Notes under the pieces: model-generated | Seen by the model: only the letters and a program-made list of their open reading frames with translations | Databases searched by the model: none | Told to the model about the DNA's origin: nothing | Translations under genes and position numbers: made by a program | In this document: positions 1 to 11,410 of the stretch, one piece after another | How the letters are laid out: each line of letters opens with the position of its first letter | Position numbering within the stretch: the stretch's first letter is position 1 | DNA from: Hyposmocoma kahamanoa | Lineage: Eukaryota > Arthropoda > Insecta > Lepidoptera > Cosmopterigidae | NCBI RefSeq assembly: GCF_003589595.1 | Contig: NW_020653750.1 | Span: 9,074,924-9,138,923, forward strand | Direction: 5' to 3' | Length of the DNA: 64,000 nucleotides

Positions 1-1241
1 AAGAGTTATTAAGGATATACCGGATACACATAAGGAATGTTAAATTATTTCGGATGCTACATTGTTCTACGTCAGGGGTGCTTTGCTAACATTCCATACG
101 TACACGGGTAACCGATTCCGGCTCCCCGAGTTGCTCCAGAGAACGTGTCACAAGGTCTGAGACCGAGCGAACATAGCAAAAATATCCAAGTTTTATTATA
201 TATACTGCGATCTCTGTCTATTCCGACGTGAAAAGTGACGAAATATGTGTGTGTAATTAGTTCTGTGCCTTTACCACGAGTTTATTGTAACAGTTGTCGC
301 TAGCCACCGCGTAAATTACTTCACTATTTTAAATGGCAAATTATACAGCGCCCCTATCGGTCACAAGATGAAACAACATTTTGTATACATATAAACATTT
401 TACGCTCTCGCTAGCGATAACTGCACTGTAATCTCATGATAGAGGCACTGAATACTATTTTCAACATAGTTCTACTTAAGCCTAAACTATTCTATTCTGT
501 TCCATTTTTTAGTATTGACCTTCCAACGTACGTACGTAGGTACTTAATAAGCATACTAAAATAATTTTATTCGAAATGTTGCTCAAGATTTGTTTGATTT
601 TTGCTATTAAGGATTTCGCTTCTCATGGTTTTTCGGTGACGAGAGTTCTTTGACATACATTGTTACGCAAACGCATGTTATATCTGAACTGTAAAAAATC
701 TTTATCTTGTCGCGTTATCCTGGCAGGGTTTAAAGGAATGTTGAAAATTTGCAGTTTGTTCATTTATGTTTGATAGTTTGTACGAATATTGCTACGCTTG
801 CATTCCCTCGGTTGCAACGGAAATTGCTGACAATGTACGGTACACCAATCTAACCATTTCGCACATATTTTGAATGGTATTTGCGCCCATTTCGATCGCC
901 ATCGTACTACTCCATCTAAATCAAAGTATCTGATCTAGGTACTCGATACCGATGTACTTAGTTTAGTTTTTGTTTTTTCTAAATGAATGGTTTGTGAGAC
1001 TAATTGTCTCAATTTTGCCGTGTCCATTTCATGCTAACATCAATTCAAACAGCATGGAGGGAGTTTAAATAGAAATTTTATTCAGTGACTCGGAGGGCTA
1101 GAACAAAGGAGACAGCACAAATTAGACAACACAAACTGTTAGTAACATGTATGCATATATAAATACAAATATAGTGTTGCGGACATCAGCCCGTTACACC
1201 AAGTGGTAGTGCTAATACACTGCACGTTATTTACAATTTAA
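1..1241. other. No feature recognised
   Basis: AT-rich sequence without convincing exons; no repeat shared with the rest of the window was noticed. Confidence 0.5.
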
Positions 1242-1392
1242 TTTTTTTGTTATTTATAATATTAAGTGACGGGACAAACAAGTCGTGTGCCTGATGGTAA
1301 ACTACACGCCTGTCCATAACAGTTGCAGTGCCGCTCTGAGCTATAAATCGCAAAGATTTGAGGAGCACTGCCGCTGCACCCGTCACCCTGAT
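1242..1392 (-). mobile_element. SINE-A copy, 5'-truncated
   Basis: Sense (reverse) strand ends in the family's cccgtcact...tata 3' terminus. Covers only the 3' half up to the caccctga block. Confidence 0.75.
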
Positions 1393-1926
1393 TTATAATT
1401 ATATGATTCATATGTACAAATTTACAGAGAATATGATGCATTGTTGGGTCAGAGCGTGTGTATGTAGTTTACTATTTAAAATTTAGACAATTTTTTTTCC
1501 ACCCTCCAAGATTTAGAACAATTGTCGCAAGAATGACTTCTTTGTTTTTAGCAGGATGTCATATTTGTAAAAAAAAGTTAATCGACATATGTATTTTATG
1601 CATTTATATATAACATACATATTGTTTCTAATTTATTGACTTTATAATTATACTTAATTATAAAGTAGCTTGTTTTTAAAATTGTTAATGTTTATAAACA
1701 TATTAAATGTACTATTTGCGAGATCATTTCATAGATTCTAATAAAAAATATCGTGGTTCAAAAATACTTTTTCTCGTTCGTGTAAACTTAATCCGATTAA
1801 AAAATATCTGACTTCATAATTCAATTGGTAAAACTGGGTACAAAATAAAGGTCCCACGAATTTCTCTTTATTAACCATTCTCGGCATTTGCTTTCATCGT
1901 CCGCCGGGTGTTTTCAAATCCCATAA

Positions 1927-2139
1927 AGCCGGGTACTCATTAGCGAGCTGTAACTGTAACGTGACAGATACAGTAACGAGATTCTATTGCGTACGCTTTA
2001 AACAGTCTTCAATCAGACGGCTCACTGCGAACCGCACACGTTCCGCTCGCAGCAAGCTCGCGAACCACGTACACACTATGATTTTTGGTAACATAACATG
2101 CAACGGTTACGGTTACAACTCGCTAGTGAGTACCCGGCT
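1927..2139. mobile_element. TAA-flanked MITE (213 bp)
   Basis: TIRs begin AGCCGGGTACTCA on both ends and stay similar for about 35 bases (TAGCGAG, then GTAAC). Direct TAA duplications at 1924-1926 and 2140-2142 fit the TWA preference of PIF/Harbinger elements. Non-coding. Confidence 0.75.
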
Positions 2140-2585
2140 TAATTTGGTTGGTCAATTCAGTTAACTTGCACAGTGTCTCATGTCAACCGAGTGGTAATTT
2201 AGAGATGACGGGTCGGGACGTCATATTTTGACTCAGAAAGGGATTTAGATTATGGGCTTTGAATGAAACGTTCGGGTCGGATTTTCATGAATTTTGTGAA
2301 ATGACCCGCTTATTTAATTTTTAAAAAATTAGAACCGTGTTCAGGGATTCTTAGTTAATAATAATAATAAAATAGTTTATTTTTCTCCCAACAAGTGCAA
2401 GATGTAGGTAATACAATTTATGTGAAAGGTTGGGAGACAGGAGCGCAAACTAGGTTATAGCTGTGCTATGAGTTACCTGGCCTCCCACCATCTGAATTAA
2501 AAAAGACATGTATAAAAGTAGTAAAAATACAAACTAAATTTACATGGTTACGTAAGCATGTGTAAGCGATTGCGTCCGTGTGTCT

Positions 2586-2588
<3 letters not shown>

Positions 2589-2667
<79 letters not shown>

Positions 2668-2677
2668 NNNNNNNNNN

Positions 2678-2727
<50 letters not shown>

Positions 2728-2796
2728 CGTGTGTGAGCGCGCGTGTGTGTTCGCGTGTGTATCTGTGTGTTTGCACGTGTATGTGTTCATGTCTGT

Positions 2797-2828
<32 letters not shown>
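2589..2828. repeat. (CT)n(GT)n microsatellite with assembly gap
   Basis: CT repeats to about 2620, then pure GT to 2725 interrupted by ten N at 2668-2677, then an impure GT tract to 2828. The true length is unknown. Apparent reading frames of alternating Cys-Val or Thr-His are artefacts. Confidence 0.95.
2668..2677. other. Assembly gap (10 N)
   Basis: The only run of N in the window, inside the GT tract. Confidence 0.98.
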
Positions 2829-2833
<5 letters not shown>

Positions 2834-3058
2834 CAAACAGTAGGCGACATTAGAAGGTCCACAGTCCCAACGTAGTTGAGTGTTTGAAGCCATCCAGAAT
2901 CAATCCTTTTGCATTACCATCTTGTTGTGTGATAAATATTGCATAATTTAGTAGCCTTATTGTACTGTCTACTACCTTGGTACATGTAGATTTTTGTAAT
3001 GAAAACAGTTCTGCCCTATAATGATTTCATATTCACTCCTCGGAATTTATCTCCTATG

Positions 3059-3286
3059 CATTGACTTACAATTATATGGACGTCGGGTCCGCGCTAAAAA
3101 GTGTCCGCACTTGTAAGGCGCTAAAATCGTATACAGAGCGCGACACTCCGCTTTAGTCTTCATTTGTTCTACGGACAGCGCGATACTGCGATGACATAAC
3201 AATTTAAATTTCGAATAGGTTGACTTGGGACATTTTTTTCGTGGTTTTTGTATTAGACCCGTCGTCCATTTATTTGTAAGTCAATG
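3059..3286 (+). mobile_element. hAT-type MITE copy 1 (228 bp)
   Basis: Begins CATTGACTTACAATTATATG and ends with the inverted counterpart ATTTGTAAGTCAATG; the TIR is imperfect over about 30 bases. Exact 8-bp target duplication CTCCTATG at 3051-3058 and 3287-3294. No coding capacity. Eight-base duplications indicate a hAT-like transposase in trans. Confidence 0.88.
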
Positions 3287-3294
3287 CTCCTATG

Positions 3295-4061
3295 TAAATA
3301 AATATATGATTATATATTATCGGTATTGTAATGTCTAACAACTGTTTCATTTACATATTTATTTATTGCCTTTGTTGTTGACGCTGTCACTGAATTTTTT
3401 CTTTATTCCTTTTGTTAGAAATACTATTTATAAATAAGACATTGTTAAATGTTTAATCTTTATCTTGCTGTGTTTAAGATAAAAAAATGTAAAGGCCGCA
3501 CTGAATATCTTTACACAGATATAGTATTATTAATAAAAAAATTAGTCCATTATGTGTCGCAACGACGACAGATTTGTACGTAATGTCGAAATATTTTTAT
3601 TGGAAGGTATTATGGGTAGCTTTTGTAACGTCCAGTGTATGACGAAATAGCTAAAGTGGCTTTTAAATAGACCATTAATGAAATGTCAAAGAAAATTCTT
3701 TTTCGGAGCTAAAAAGGGTCTATCTGTGTTCGCAAAAGAAAATCCGTTTATCGTGTAACGTCGTTTTTATCGTGAAATCCTGCGAGACTTATGTGCTGGC
3801 GTGTAAGATGTTTTATGAGTGTAAATGCAGAGAAATACTATAGTATCCATTCATAACGTAGTAGGATGTTATTGCTTACTCGGCGGTATTTATGACCTAT
3901 TTTGCAAAGAGTTTTCTTTACTTACGGCTAATCTTTGTTCAATTCAATTTTCCAATCCAGTTATTCCAAATTTTGTTAGTGGCTCGAATTCATTATCTTT
4001 TCATCAATTACGCAAATAACTTTGTGCCTAAACTAAAAAAATATACTTGTGCCTTGTAATA
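3295..4061. other. No feature recognised
   Basis: AT-rich; the short open frame near 3825-4019 has no recognisable content. Confidence 0.5.
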
Positions 4062-4320
4062 TAATCATCATCATCACCATCAACCCATTTGTACGTCCCA
4101 CTGGGTCTCTGGCTCTCCTCGCAGTTGAGGGTTTTAGATCATAGTTCGCCACGCTGGCTCAACGCGGGTTGGGAACTTCACACGGTTTCAGAGGGTTGGG
4201 ATTGTTTCGATGTGCAGGTTTGATAACGATATCTTCCTTCATTCCTTCATTGAAATGCTCATGGTACATTTCAAATGAAATTTTTCACATAACCCACGGC
4301 CTCTGCCTGAGAGGCGGTAG
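4062..4320 (-). mobile_element. tRNA-headed SINE-C copy
   Basis: The tail is (atc)n on this strand (gat repeats in sense); gcgggttgggaacttcacac, gatgtgcaggtt and atttcaaatgaaa match 21565-21862. The tRNA-like head is truncated at gcctgagaggcggtagg. Confidence 0.7.
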
Positions 4321-4321
4321 G

Positions 4322-4605
4322 TTTTTTTTACAATATCACTTGATATAGGACAGAACGGCAGGACGACAGGACGGACAAGTCGTGCGCCTTGTGGTAAGCT
4401 TCACGCCTGTCCATAACAGTTGCATTGTCACTCGGAACTTTAAATCACAAAAATTTAAGGCACTGCCACTGCTCACTCTGAGACATAAGTTCAGACAAGT
4501 CCCATGTGCCTGTGATTTCACCAGCACCCTTACCCTTCAAAATCGGAATAGGTAAGGTGGCAGTACTTCCCTGGACGAACTCTTTCACAAGGAGCTCTAC
4601 TACAA
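4322..4605 (-). mobile_element. SINE-A copy, near full length
   Basis: Contains gacggacaagtcgtgcgcct, ttcaccagcacccttaccc and ggtggcagtacttccctgga. Directly abuts a tRNA-headed SINE fragment at 4062-4320. Confidence 0.85.
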
Positions 4606-5089
4606 CTAAAACCAGTGGCGAAGACGCTGATCTGCGTCAACACGCGGTTTAGCTGCGCAGCGGCAGCAGTCTAGCGGCCCCGCGCCACTTAAAGTACTCG
4701 CTTTGTAGTTGATCGCCGTAGTGATTGTACATGTAGCAGAGATTCTTCTTTGACAAGAATGGTTGATATTACAGAACGCATTCAGGACGCTGCACTTATA
4801 GTTATTATACTGTCTATTTGGTTTTTCTTTATTCAAATAAAAAGACACCGAAGATAACATTCAACTTCATTAAGTACAAAGATTTAAGAAAATATGAAGA
4901 TTAATTTTTCAACTACGGACGTATGTCAATTGAATCCTTCGATTATTTGTTAGGGAGAAATCTAAACGACAATTACTGGAATATACACAAATTGATTAAA
5001 AATCTGCGCGGTAGTGCAGAGCGCAGTGTGGCATACCCTGCGGTTCGTCGCGCCTCTGGCGCGGGAGCGCGGTAATCGCGTGTGTCAAT

Positions 5090-5474
5090 CGCCTTAGTCT
5101 TGCAGTTTAAAGTGTCGTGGCTTGTATATTTAAATGAAATAAATCACACATAGAACAACACGATTAACTGCGGTTCACGACTTTTTTGTCGTTACTACAA
5201 CAGACTGTCGTGACAACGGGAATAGCTAGAACGACATTTGTCGACGATAAATAAAACGTCTCGATAAAAAGGTGACGACAGATAATCGCAGCTGCCGTGA
5301 ACAGTACATTGTGGTCACGATCTAATGGGAACAGCTAGACACAACAGTCGGTCAACGATAAAATAAAAGTCCACGACACAGTTACGACAGATAGTCGTGA
5401 TGTGGCAACAGGCTAGACGCGACAGACGTCTAACGATAAATAAAACGTTACGACATAATGGGAACGGGTCCTAA
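5090..5474. mobile_element. Diverged relative of the 493-bp Harbinger-type MITE
   Basis: Shares ordered blocks with the element at 18546-19038: tgtcgtggcttgtatattta, acacgattaactg, cacgatctaatgggaacagc, acagatagtcgtgat and a terminal atgggaacg. The left end is eroded, so no target duplication can be read. Confidence 0.7.
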
Positions 5475-5489
5475 GGCTACCACGGCTTT

Positions 5490-5644
5490 TTTAAATTATG
5501 TATAAATAGTAATAAATATTGTGGAAGAGATCGCTATCAGCGATAAAACCTCCTTTGCCCACATTAATTCTATGTTGTCTATGTACTGTTTTTGTTCTTT
5601 TTTATGTGTGAGCAATAAAGCGTAGTATCTATCTATCTATCGAA
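5490..5644 (+). mobile_element. LINE 3'-UTR tail
   Basis: tggaagagatcgctatcagc, cctcctttgccc, a T-rich stretch and agcaataaagcgtag followed by (TCTA)n. The same gaagagat...gcgataa...gcctttgc order occurs at 10978-11075, a typical non-LTR 3' end with a simple-repeat tail. Confidence 0.55.
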
Positions 5645-6132
5645 AACAGAGTCAGCGCTTTTACTAATTTATCGGTCCTTTTTTTTGTAAATATTATGTA
5701 AAAGTATTATATTGTATTAAAAAATGTACTTGGTACTTGGTGTAACGGGCTGGTGTCCGGAACTCGACGTAAAAAAAGTAATGTACTTTTTTATATTTAG
5801 TTCAAAGCTTTATCTTGTCGATCGCGTATTACCGACAGATTACAAAGCCGTTGGCGACATGCACGCCTCGAGGGCGCCCTTTGCCCTCAATAAGAGCCAT
5901 CCACGCGGAGATGACACTCGTCGAACACTTCACTCTTGTGTGCGAACAGTTGTTTCACCGAACGAGACAGGAATAACCCTCAATCGTTTCGATTCAGACG
6001 TGTAAACCTGAGAGAATCAATGTAGTAAACAAAGTGATTTGTTCCTTAAAATGAAATACTCTTCAGATGAGGTTACGGCAGTAGCAGGATGTACCTATAT
6101 GGGTTAGTCATTTTGTGACGTTTAGTTTCCAG

Positions 6133-6435
6133 TTATAAGAGGCTTACAGGTGATTCGGAATTAGTAGTAGGCTTGGGTTCCATCCCTATGTTGTGGATAT
6201 TCCAAAGATTCGTACGAAGCGTTACGCTTCCACATTTATATGGCGAACGACTATGGGCTGGAATTCCCTGGCTGTAGACTTGTTCCCTGAACGTTATAAC
6301 TTGGACCTTTTCAATGCGAGAGTGAATAGGCATTATATAGATGTGCACGCTCCATCGTCGACCTCATCGTCACTTTCCATCAGGTGAGATGGAGGTCAAA
6401 CGCGCACTTATATGTTATAAAAAATAAATAAATAT
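6133..6435 (+). mobile_element. LINE 3' end, C-terminal RT ORF fragment
   Basis: Translates to IRTKRYASTFIWRTTMGWNS, then LFPERYNLDLFNARVNRHY and HAPSSTSSSLSIR before a stop, followed by aaaaaataaataaat. This is the extreme C-terminus of a non-LTR retrotransposon polyprotein. Three other fragments of the family are at 9917, 15525 and 52199. Confidence 0.75.
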
Positions 6436-6454
6436 ATATTTATAAATAGAAACT

Positions 6455-6615
6455 GCTGAAATTAACGCCACATGTGACTTGTCAACTTATGTCTCAGGGT
6501 GAAAGGGGCAGTGGCATTGCGATTTAACACTCTGAGTGCTACTGCACCTGCCACTTACCACCAGGACAGTCGCTTACCACCAGGCGCACGACTTGTTCAT
6601 CGCGAAACTTGGTAT
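6455..6615 (+). mobile_element. SINE-A copy, 3' half
   Basis: Carries acttgtcaacttatgtctca and ttaccaccaggcgcacgact. The cttaccaccagg block is duplicated within it. Confidence 0.75.
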
Positions 6616-7070
6616 CCTAACAAAACTGCTCATATTTTCCCTTTGAACGTGTGACGTAGTGAGTGGCATATGGATAGTTCTGAACAACTACCAATATAAC
6701 ATGATGATTTTTTAAAGATCGGATTTATAACCTTTTGATCATAGGGCAAATTCTTCCTATGAACTATTTTTGATTGCTCTTGCCAGTTTGTTTGTAATTC
6801 CTTGTCCTTGTGGAAATCAATAGACACAAGGTAATTTTTTTTGTTTGTAGAGCTCGTTCATTAATGATTGAGGAATTATTTACAAGACCCTTGTTACGAG
6901 TACGTAGGAATGTTTGTCACGGCATACGACAAGAATCGTATGTTGCAAATTGTTATATGAAAATGTATTTGATTTGGTTCGTTCCGGTAAAACGACTATG
7001 ATTTGCTTACCAAGTACGGATACGCGCGTTATTTCAATCTCGTTGAATGTATACATGATTACGTAACGAT

Positions 7071-7390
7071 AATAATTTTTTTATGATACGAAATGATGGG
7101 ACGAACAAGTCGTGTGATTGGTGGTAAGCGACACGCCTGATCATAGAAGTGCAACTTCTATGATCAGGCGTGTCGCTCAGAGTCTTAAATCGCAAAGATT
7201 TGGGGGACAGTGCCACCGCGCCCGTTATCCTGAGACAAAAGTTGTCAAGTCCCAATGCCTGTAATGACACCAAAACATTTAACTTTCAGAGCTGGGAGGC
7301 AATAATGCTCACATTACTGCTTGGCGACGGAAGTAGGTAAGGTGGCAGTACTTTACTGGACGAACTCTTTCACAAAGAACTCTATAGCTA
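7071..7390 (-). mobile_element. SINE-A copy with internal palindrome
   Basis: Recognisable at both ends (gatgggacgaacaagtcgtg, aaggtggcagtactttactg). Normal sequence is replaced at 7127-7177 by an inverted duplication (separate entry). Confidence 0.85.
7127..7177. repeat. Perfect 24-bp inverted repeat (3-base centre) inside SINE-A
   Basis: agcgacacgcctgatcatag plus aagt at 7127-7150 is the exact complement of 7154-7177. Other SINE-A copies have only the left version of this block, so the right arm is a fold-back copy. Confidence 0.9.
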
Positions 7391-8331
7391 TTAAAATATC
7401 TTACAATATTGAATATTCTTGTTGTTGTGGGTGCAATATGAACATTTATTTATGTAAAGATTTACCAACGTTTGAGTACATTATTACAATCTTAGGAGCG
7501 TATGCCATCAACACCTTAAAACTCAATGTATCAAACAGTTATAGGTAAATACCACCTGCAGTTAGAAAAGAGGTCATTTTCAGGTAGTGTTCTCTACTTA
7601 ATTTCGATGGCAATTTTTATTATTTAATTATTGTAGAATATTATCATAAAATATTATTTAATATTTGAGTGTAGTATCCTGTAATATTATTCAATATTTC
7701 ACGATAATGTATTCGAATATTTAATTAAAATTGCCACTGAAAATTACAAAATTAATTAACACGAAACAGAAGACCAACTAGGAACAACAACTAAAAGATC
7801 AAATAAAAGTATGATAAAACATTTCACTACCAGAACTTTCTAAGCATTACTAGTTGAGTAAATGAAATTAACTGTAAGAAATAAAGAAGACAATCATGTT
7901 GACACAATTTGGAATGCGGCGAGTTTTGGAATGCGCCTAATAGAATTGGCGATTTGTTCGACTTATTTCGCCGAACATTTTTGTTATACTCGCGCCATTA
8001 TTTCAGGGTCCAAAACATTAATTATGTATTCCGAATACGGAATTCCATTGATGAATAGGGCGTAGTTAAACAAAAAGGATCCAATCCACATCCACTCACT
8101 TTCGAGATATGGCAGTTTGAAGTTTAAAAGTGTTTCACACTCTTGTTTTATTTTCAAAACTTATAATGTTCTGTAACTCCAGAGATATTTATTTATGTTT
8201 ATATGTTGGATTTTTTGCTGATCTAAGAGGTTAAACTTTAGGAACCGTTTGGTACATACGAACACATTTTTTGACAATTTCGTGGATTGGATCCTGTTTG
8301 CTTAACTACGTCCAAAATATACCCCCGCTTG
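7391..8331. other. No gene; AT-rich with paired blocks
   Basis: aatattatcataaaatatta-type blocks at 7630-7700 are locally palindromic. aaaaaggatccaatccac at 8070 and its near-complement tggattggatcctgtttgc at 8283 form an inverted pair of about 17 bases, suggesting a degraded 240-bp TIR element. Confidence 0.4.
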
Positions 8332-9342
8332 CTTAAAGCCGAGTTTTCACTATACGAGTACGCTCGGACCGAGACCACTCGGATCACTCGTACGCTACTC
8401 GTAGCGTGTTAAACACGTGATCCGAGGGCACTCGAACGTCGGCGTCCGATCAGGGGGTCTACTGTAGATCTCCGTCCGAAACAATCACTGCCAAATAAGC
8501 AATACTTGACCAAATAAAAAGACGCGTGATGCGAATGAAGCTTCGTACTGGATACTTGTCTTTTAATTTTGTCGAATATTACTTATTTGACAGTAATTGC
8601 TTTGGACGGATGTCGGACGGAGATCGAGAGTAGCCCCCCAGGTTGAACTCGGACGCGGTTCTATTCTTACGAGTATACCATGAGTATACTTAGATTATTT
8701 TATGAAAATAAAATCTCCCCAACTAAGAAAAAGTGGATTTTGAGCTGTTTTTACATTGACTTACAATTATATGGACGTCGGGTCCGCGCTAAAAAGTGTC
8801 CGCACTTGTAAGGCGCTAAAATCGTATACAGAGCGCGACACTCCGCTTTAGTCTTCATTTGTTCTATGGACAGCGCGATACTGCGATGACATAACAATTT
8901 AAATTTCGAATAGGTTGACTTGGGACATTTTTTTCGTGGTTTTTGTATTAGACCCGTCGTCCATTTATTTGTAAGTCAATGTGTTTTTACCTTTTTTTTT
9001 CCACTTCACGAACAAAATTATTTTAGCACCCAGTTGGTCACGTCTTAAATTTAATTTTCTGGTCTAAATTTTGTCTTGTTTTGATGTTGTTTTGTTTTGT
9101 TTTTTTCATTTCATGAAATTGTACTTTAGACACTAATAAATCTGCATATCTCGCGATACATACTTCTATACCTCTCAGCAGCAAATAATTCATCATCTTG
9201 ATTGTGTAAGAAAACAAATGCTACTTGGACGGTAATGAACTCGTAACGTGTAAACCGAAATCCGAGTGGACTCCTTCACGATTTAGTTCATATGAGCGCA
9301 CTCGGTCCGAGAGGACTCGTATAGTGAAAACTCAGCTTAAAG
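8332..9342. mobile_element. 1.0-kb TIR element of unknown type with nested hAT MITE
   Basis: Left end CTTAAAGCCGAGTTTTCACT, right end (complement) CTTTAAGCTGAGTTTTCACT; similarity continues through ATACGAGT and CTCGGACCGAG, about 42 bases. TTAA lies at both ends, hinting at a TTAA-targeting (piggyBac-like) mover, but the one-base offset leaves the exact ends open. No transposase frame. The hAT MITE at 8754-8981 is a later insertion. Confidence 0.65.
8754..8981 (+). mobile_element. hAT-type MITE copy 2 (228 bp)
   Basis: Nearly identical to the copy at 3059-3286 and in the same orientation. Exact 8-bp duplication TGTTTTTA at 8746-8753 and 8982-8989. Inserted inside a larger TIR element (8332-9342). 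Confidence 0.88.
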
Positions 9343-9360
9343 TGTTCTCAGTTAAATAAG

Positions 9361-9916
9361 TTTTTTTTTTTATGATACCATGCGACGGGATGAACAAGTT
9401 TTAGTAGCAGTAGAGCTCGTTGTGAAAGAATTCGTTTAGGGAAGTACTGTCACCTTATCTATTTATGCCGCCAAGCAGTAATGTTAGCATTACTGCGTTT
9501 TTGAAGGGTCAGGGTGCTAGTGAAACAATAGGCGAATGGGTTTTCTCAACTTATGTCCCAGGGTGACGAGTGCAGTGGCCGTATCTCTCAAATCTTTGCG
9601 ATTTAAAGCTCTGAGTGGCACTGCAACTGTTATGGTCAGGCGTGTAGCTTACCACCAGGCGTACGACTTATTGGTCCCGTCACTTGATGTTATAAAAAAC
9701 AAGTCGTGCGCCTTGTGGTAACCGATACGCTTATCCATGACAACAATGCCACTCAGGGCTTAAATCACAGAGATCTGAGCCAATGCGCCTGTTACCCTAA
9801 GACATAAGTAGACATAAGTTTATAAGCTTCACATATCTGCAATTTCACCAGCATCCTTGCCCTTGAAAACCGGACCGCCAGGAATGCTCACATTACAAAT
9901 TGACTGCCGAAATAGG
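9361..9916 (-). mobile_element. SINE-A copy interrupted by another SINE-A
   Basis: 9361-9399 and 9698-9916 are two halves of one reverse-strand copy, separated by a forward-strand copy. The gacgggatgaacaag half meets its caagtcgtgcgcc continuation on the other side. Confidence 0.82.
9400..9697 (+). mobile_element. SINE-A copy nested in SINE-A, with target duplication
   Basis: Starts tttagtagcagtagagctcg, ends cacttgatgttataaaaa. Flanked by AACAAGT at 9393-9399 and 9698-9704. The boundaries define the true ends and length (about 298 bp) of the family and show retroposition with an A-rich tail. Confidence 0.85.
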
Positions 9917-10079
9917 CTCACATTTGACCTCCATCTCATCTGATGGAAAGTGACGATGATGTCGACGATGGAGCATGCACACCTAAATAATGTCTATTCA
10001 CAGCCGCCTCGAAAAGGCTCAAGTTATAACGTTCAGGGAATAAGTCTGCAGGCTTCCACTCCATAGCCGTTCGCCATAT
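9917..10079 (-). mobile_element. LINE 3' end fragment (same family as 6133-6435)
   Basis: The reverse strand reads FIWRT-like, then LFPERYNLSLFEAAVNRHY and HAPSSTSSSLSIR. It lies between two SINE-A fragments. Confidence 0.72.
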
Positions 10080-10168
10080 AATGTTAGCATTACTGATTAG
10101 AGGCAGAAATAGGTACGGTAACACTACTTTTCTGGAAGAAAACATTCCCAAGGAGTTCTACTGCTAAC
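10080..10168 (-). mobile_element. SINE-A 5' fragment
   Basis: atgttagcattactg, gcagaaataggtacgg and ctactgctaac match the 5' part of the family on the reverse strand. Confidence 0.7.
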
Positions 10169-10371
10169 ATAAGCTAATTTGTATGAAAATATTCCAAGAA
10201 AATTGGCTTTGAATTCGTATCTAACTGCATTTATTGAATACTGTTGAATTGAATACTAACTAATAATATTATATAATTGAAATTTAAGTGTTTTTAAATT
10301 TCATAGAAAAATAGATACATTTAGAAATGAAAATGTTCCCTTTTGCGTACAATAACATTGTTAACCAGGCA

Positions 10372-10422
10372 ACTGACTCAGTGGCCGAACGGTTATCATA
10401 TTTGGACTGGACTATGCGCGCT
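10372..10422 (+). mobile_element. tRNA-like half (SINE fragment)
   Basis: actcagtggccgaacggtta tcat resembles the A-box half of the SINE-B head; the B box is missing. Confidence 0.35.
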
Positions 10423-10619
10423 AAAAAAAATGCAATTTGTATGTGGTACACTGGTGCATTATTAGTTTATTGTATGTAAGTACTCAAATTGATTATCCCC
10501 ATGACGGATACATTGATTCACTAAAGAAAAAGTAGTGAGTAAAATTTTACTCGGATTGATTCCTTTGAAATTGTTGCCAGTGCTCCTTTCAATTCCAGAA
10601 CTTTGTTGTATTTTTTCAA

Positions 10620-11075
10620 TTTCACCACTCGCTATACATCATAGCTCTTTTTCTTGTAGTGCAGCGCAGTTGTGGAACAGATTCTTCCCACATCCAATCT
10701 AGCCCATCGATTGCTTCCTTCAAGAAAAGTTTCATAACGCGCTGTTGTGTTGAACTCTATTTGTAATCATTTTATTGTTTTTATTTTATATACATATATG
10801 TATGTGTATTTTACACTTTGCCGTTATTTATTATTCGTTCCATGTGTTTATAATACTCATGTAGGTGCTGGTATATTTTTATTTATCTGTAAGTTTATTA
10901 AGTAATATTTTTCCTTCTTTCTCTTTCATACGCTGTTACTCGCTAACGACCTCTGTTCTTCCGGCCTTGGATTGGCTAGAAGAGATCTCTTTTAGAGATA
11001 AGTCAGCCTTTGCTCGCCTTTTATATAATTAAAATTCCTTTTGTATTTGGTTGGTGCAATAAAAAATACGTATCA
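10620..11075 (+). mobile_element. LINE 3' terminus: decayed ORF end plus UTR
   Basis: agtgcagcgcagttgtggaa gives a CSAAQLWN reading, typical of the LINE ORF2 tail, followed by a T-rich UTR, ggctagaagagatctctttt, agataagtcagcctttgc and gtgcaataaaaaatac. The UTR matches 5490-5644. Confidence 0.55.
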
Positions 11076-11289
11076 TCACATCGTCACAGAATGACCTACT
11101 CGTATATTGGTGAAATTGAATAACCGGATTCATACCCTAATTAGTCATCCGTAGAGGTGGAATATTTTCTTCATATTTGACTGATACCACTACACAGATC
11201 TACAGAGACACCCTCATTACAGCAAAAAGGATTATCGAAATTTAGAAGCACGAATATCGATAATACAACATTATTTTTTATAATGATTA

Positions 11290-11410
11290 ATGCAAAGTTC
11301 GAACAGTCAGAAAAAATCCTTCGATCCGGCCGGATTCGAACTGACGTCTTCTAGCAAACCGTGCCAGACGCTATACCAACTAAGCCACAGTACGAACCAT
11401 CGGACCTCAA
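11290..11410 (-). mobile_element. tRNA-derived SINE fragment
   Basis: The reverse strand shows tggcttagttggtatagcgt (A box) and cagttcgaatccggccggat (B box) 30 bases apart. No matching acceptor stem or CCA context, so not a gene for a working tRNA. Confidence 0.6.

Noticed and set aside
2540..2893. Long open frames of alternating Thr-His or Cys-Val on both strands
   Set aside because: They are translations of a dinucleotide microsatellite across an N gap, not genes.
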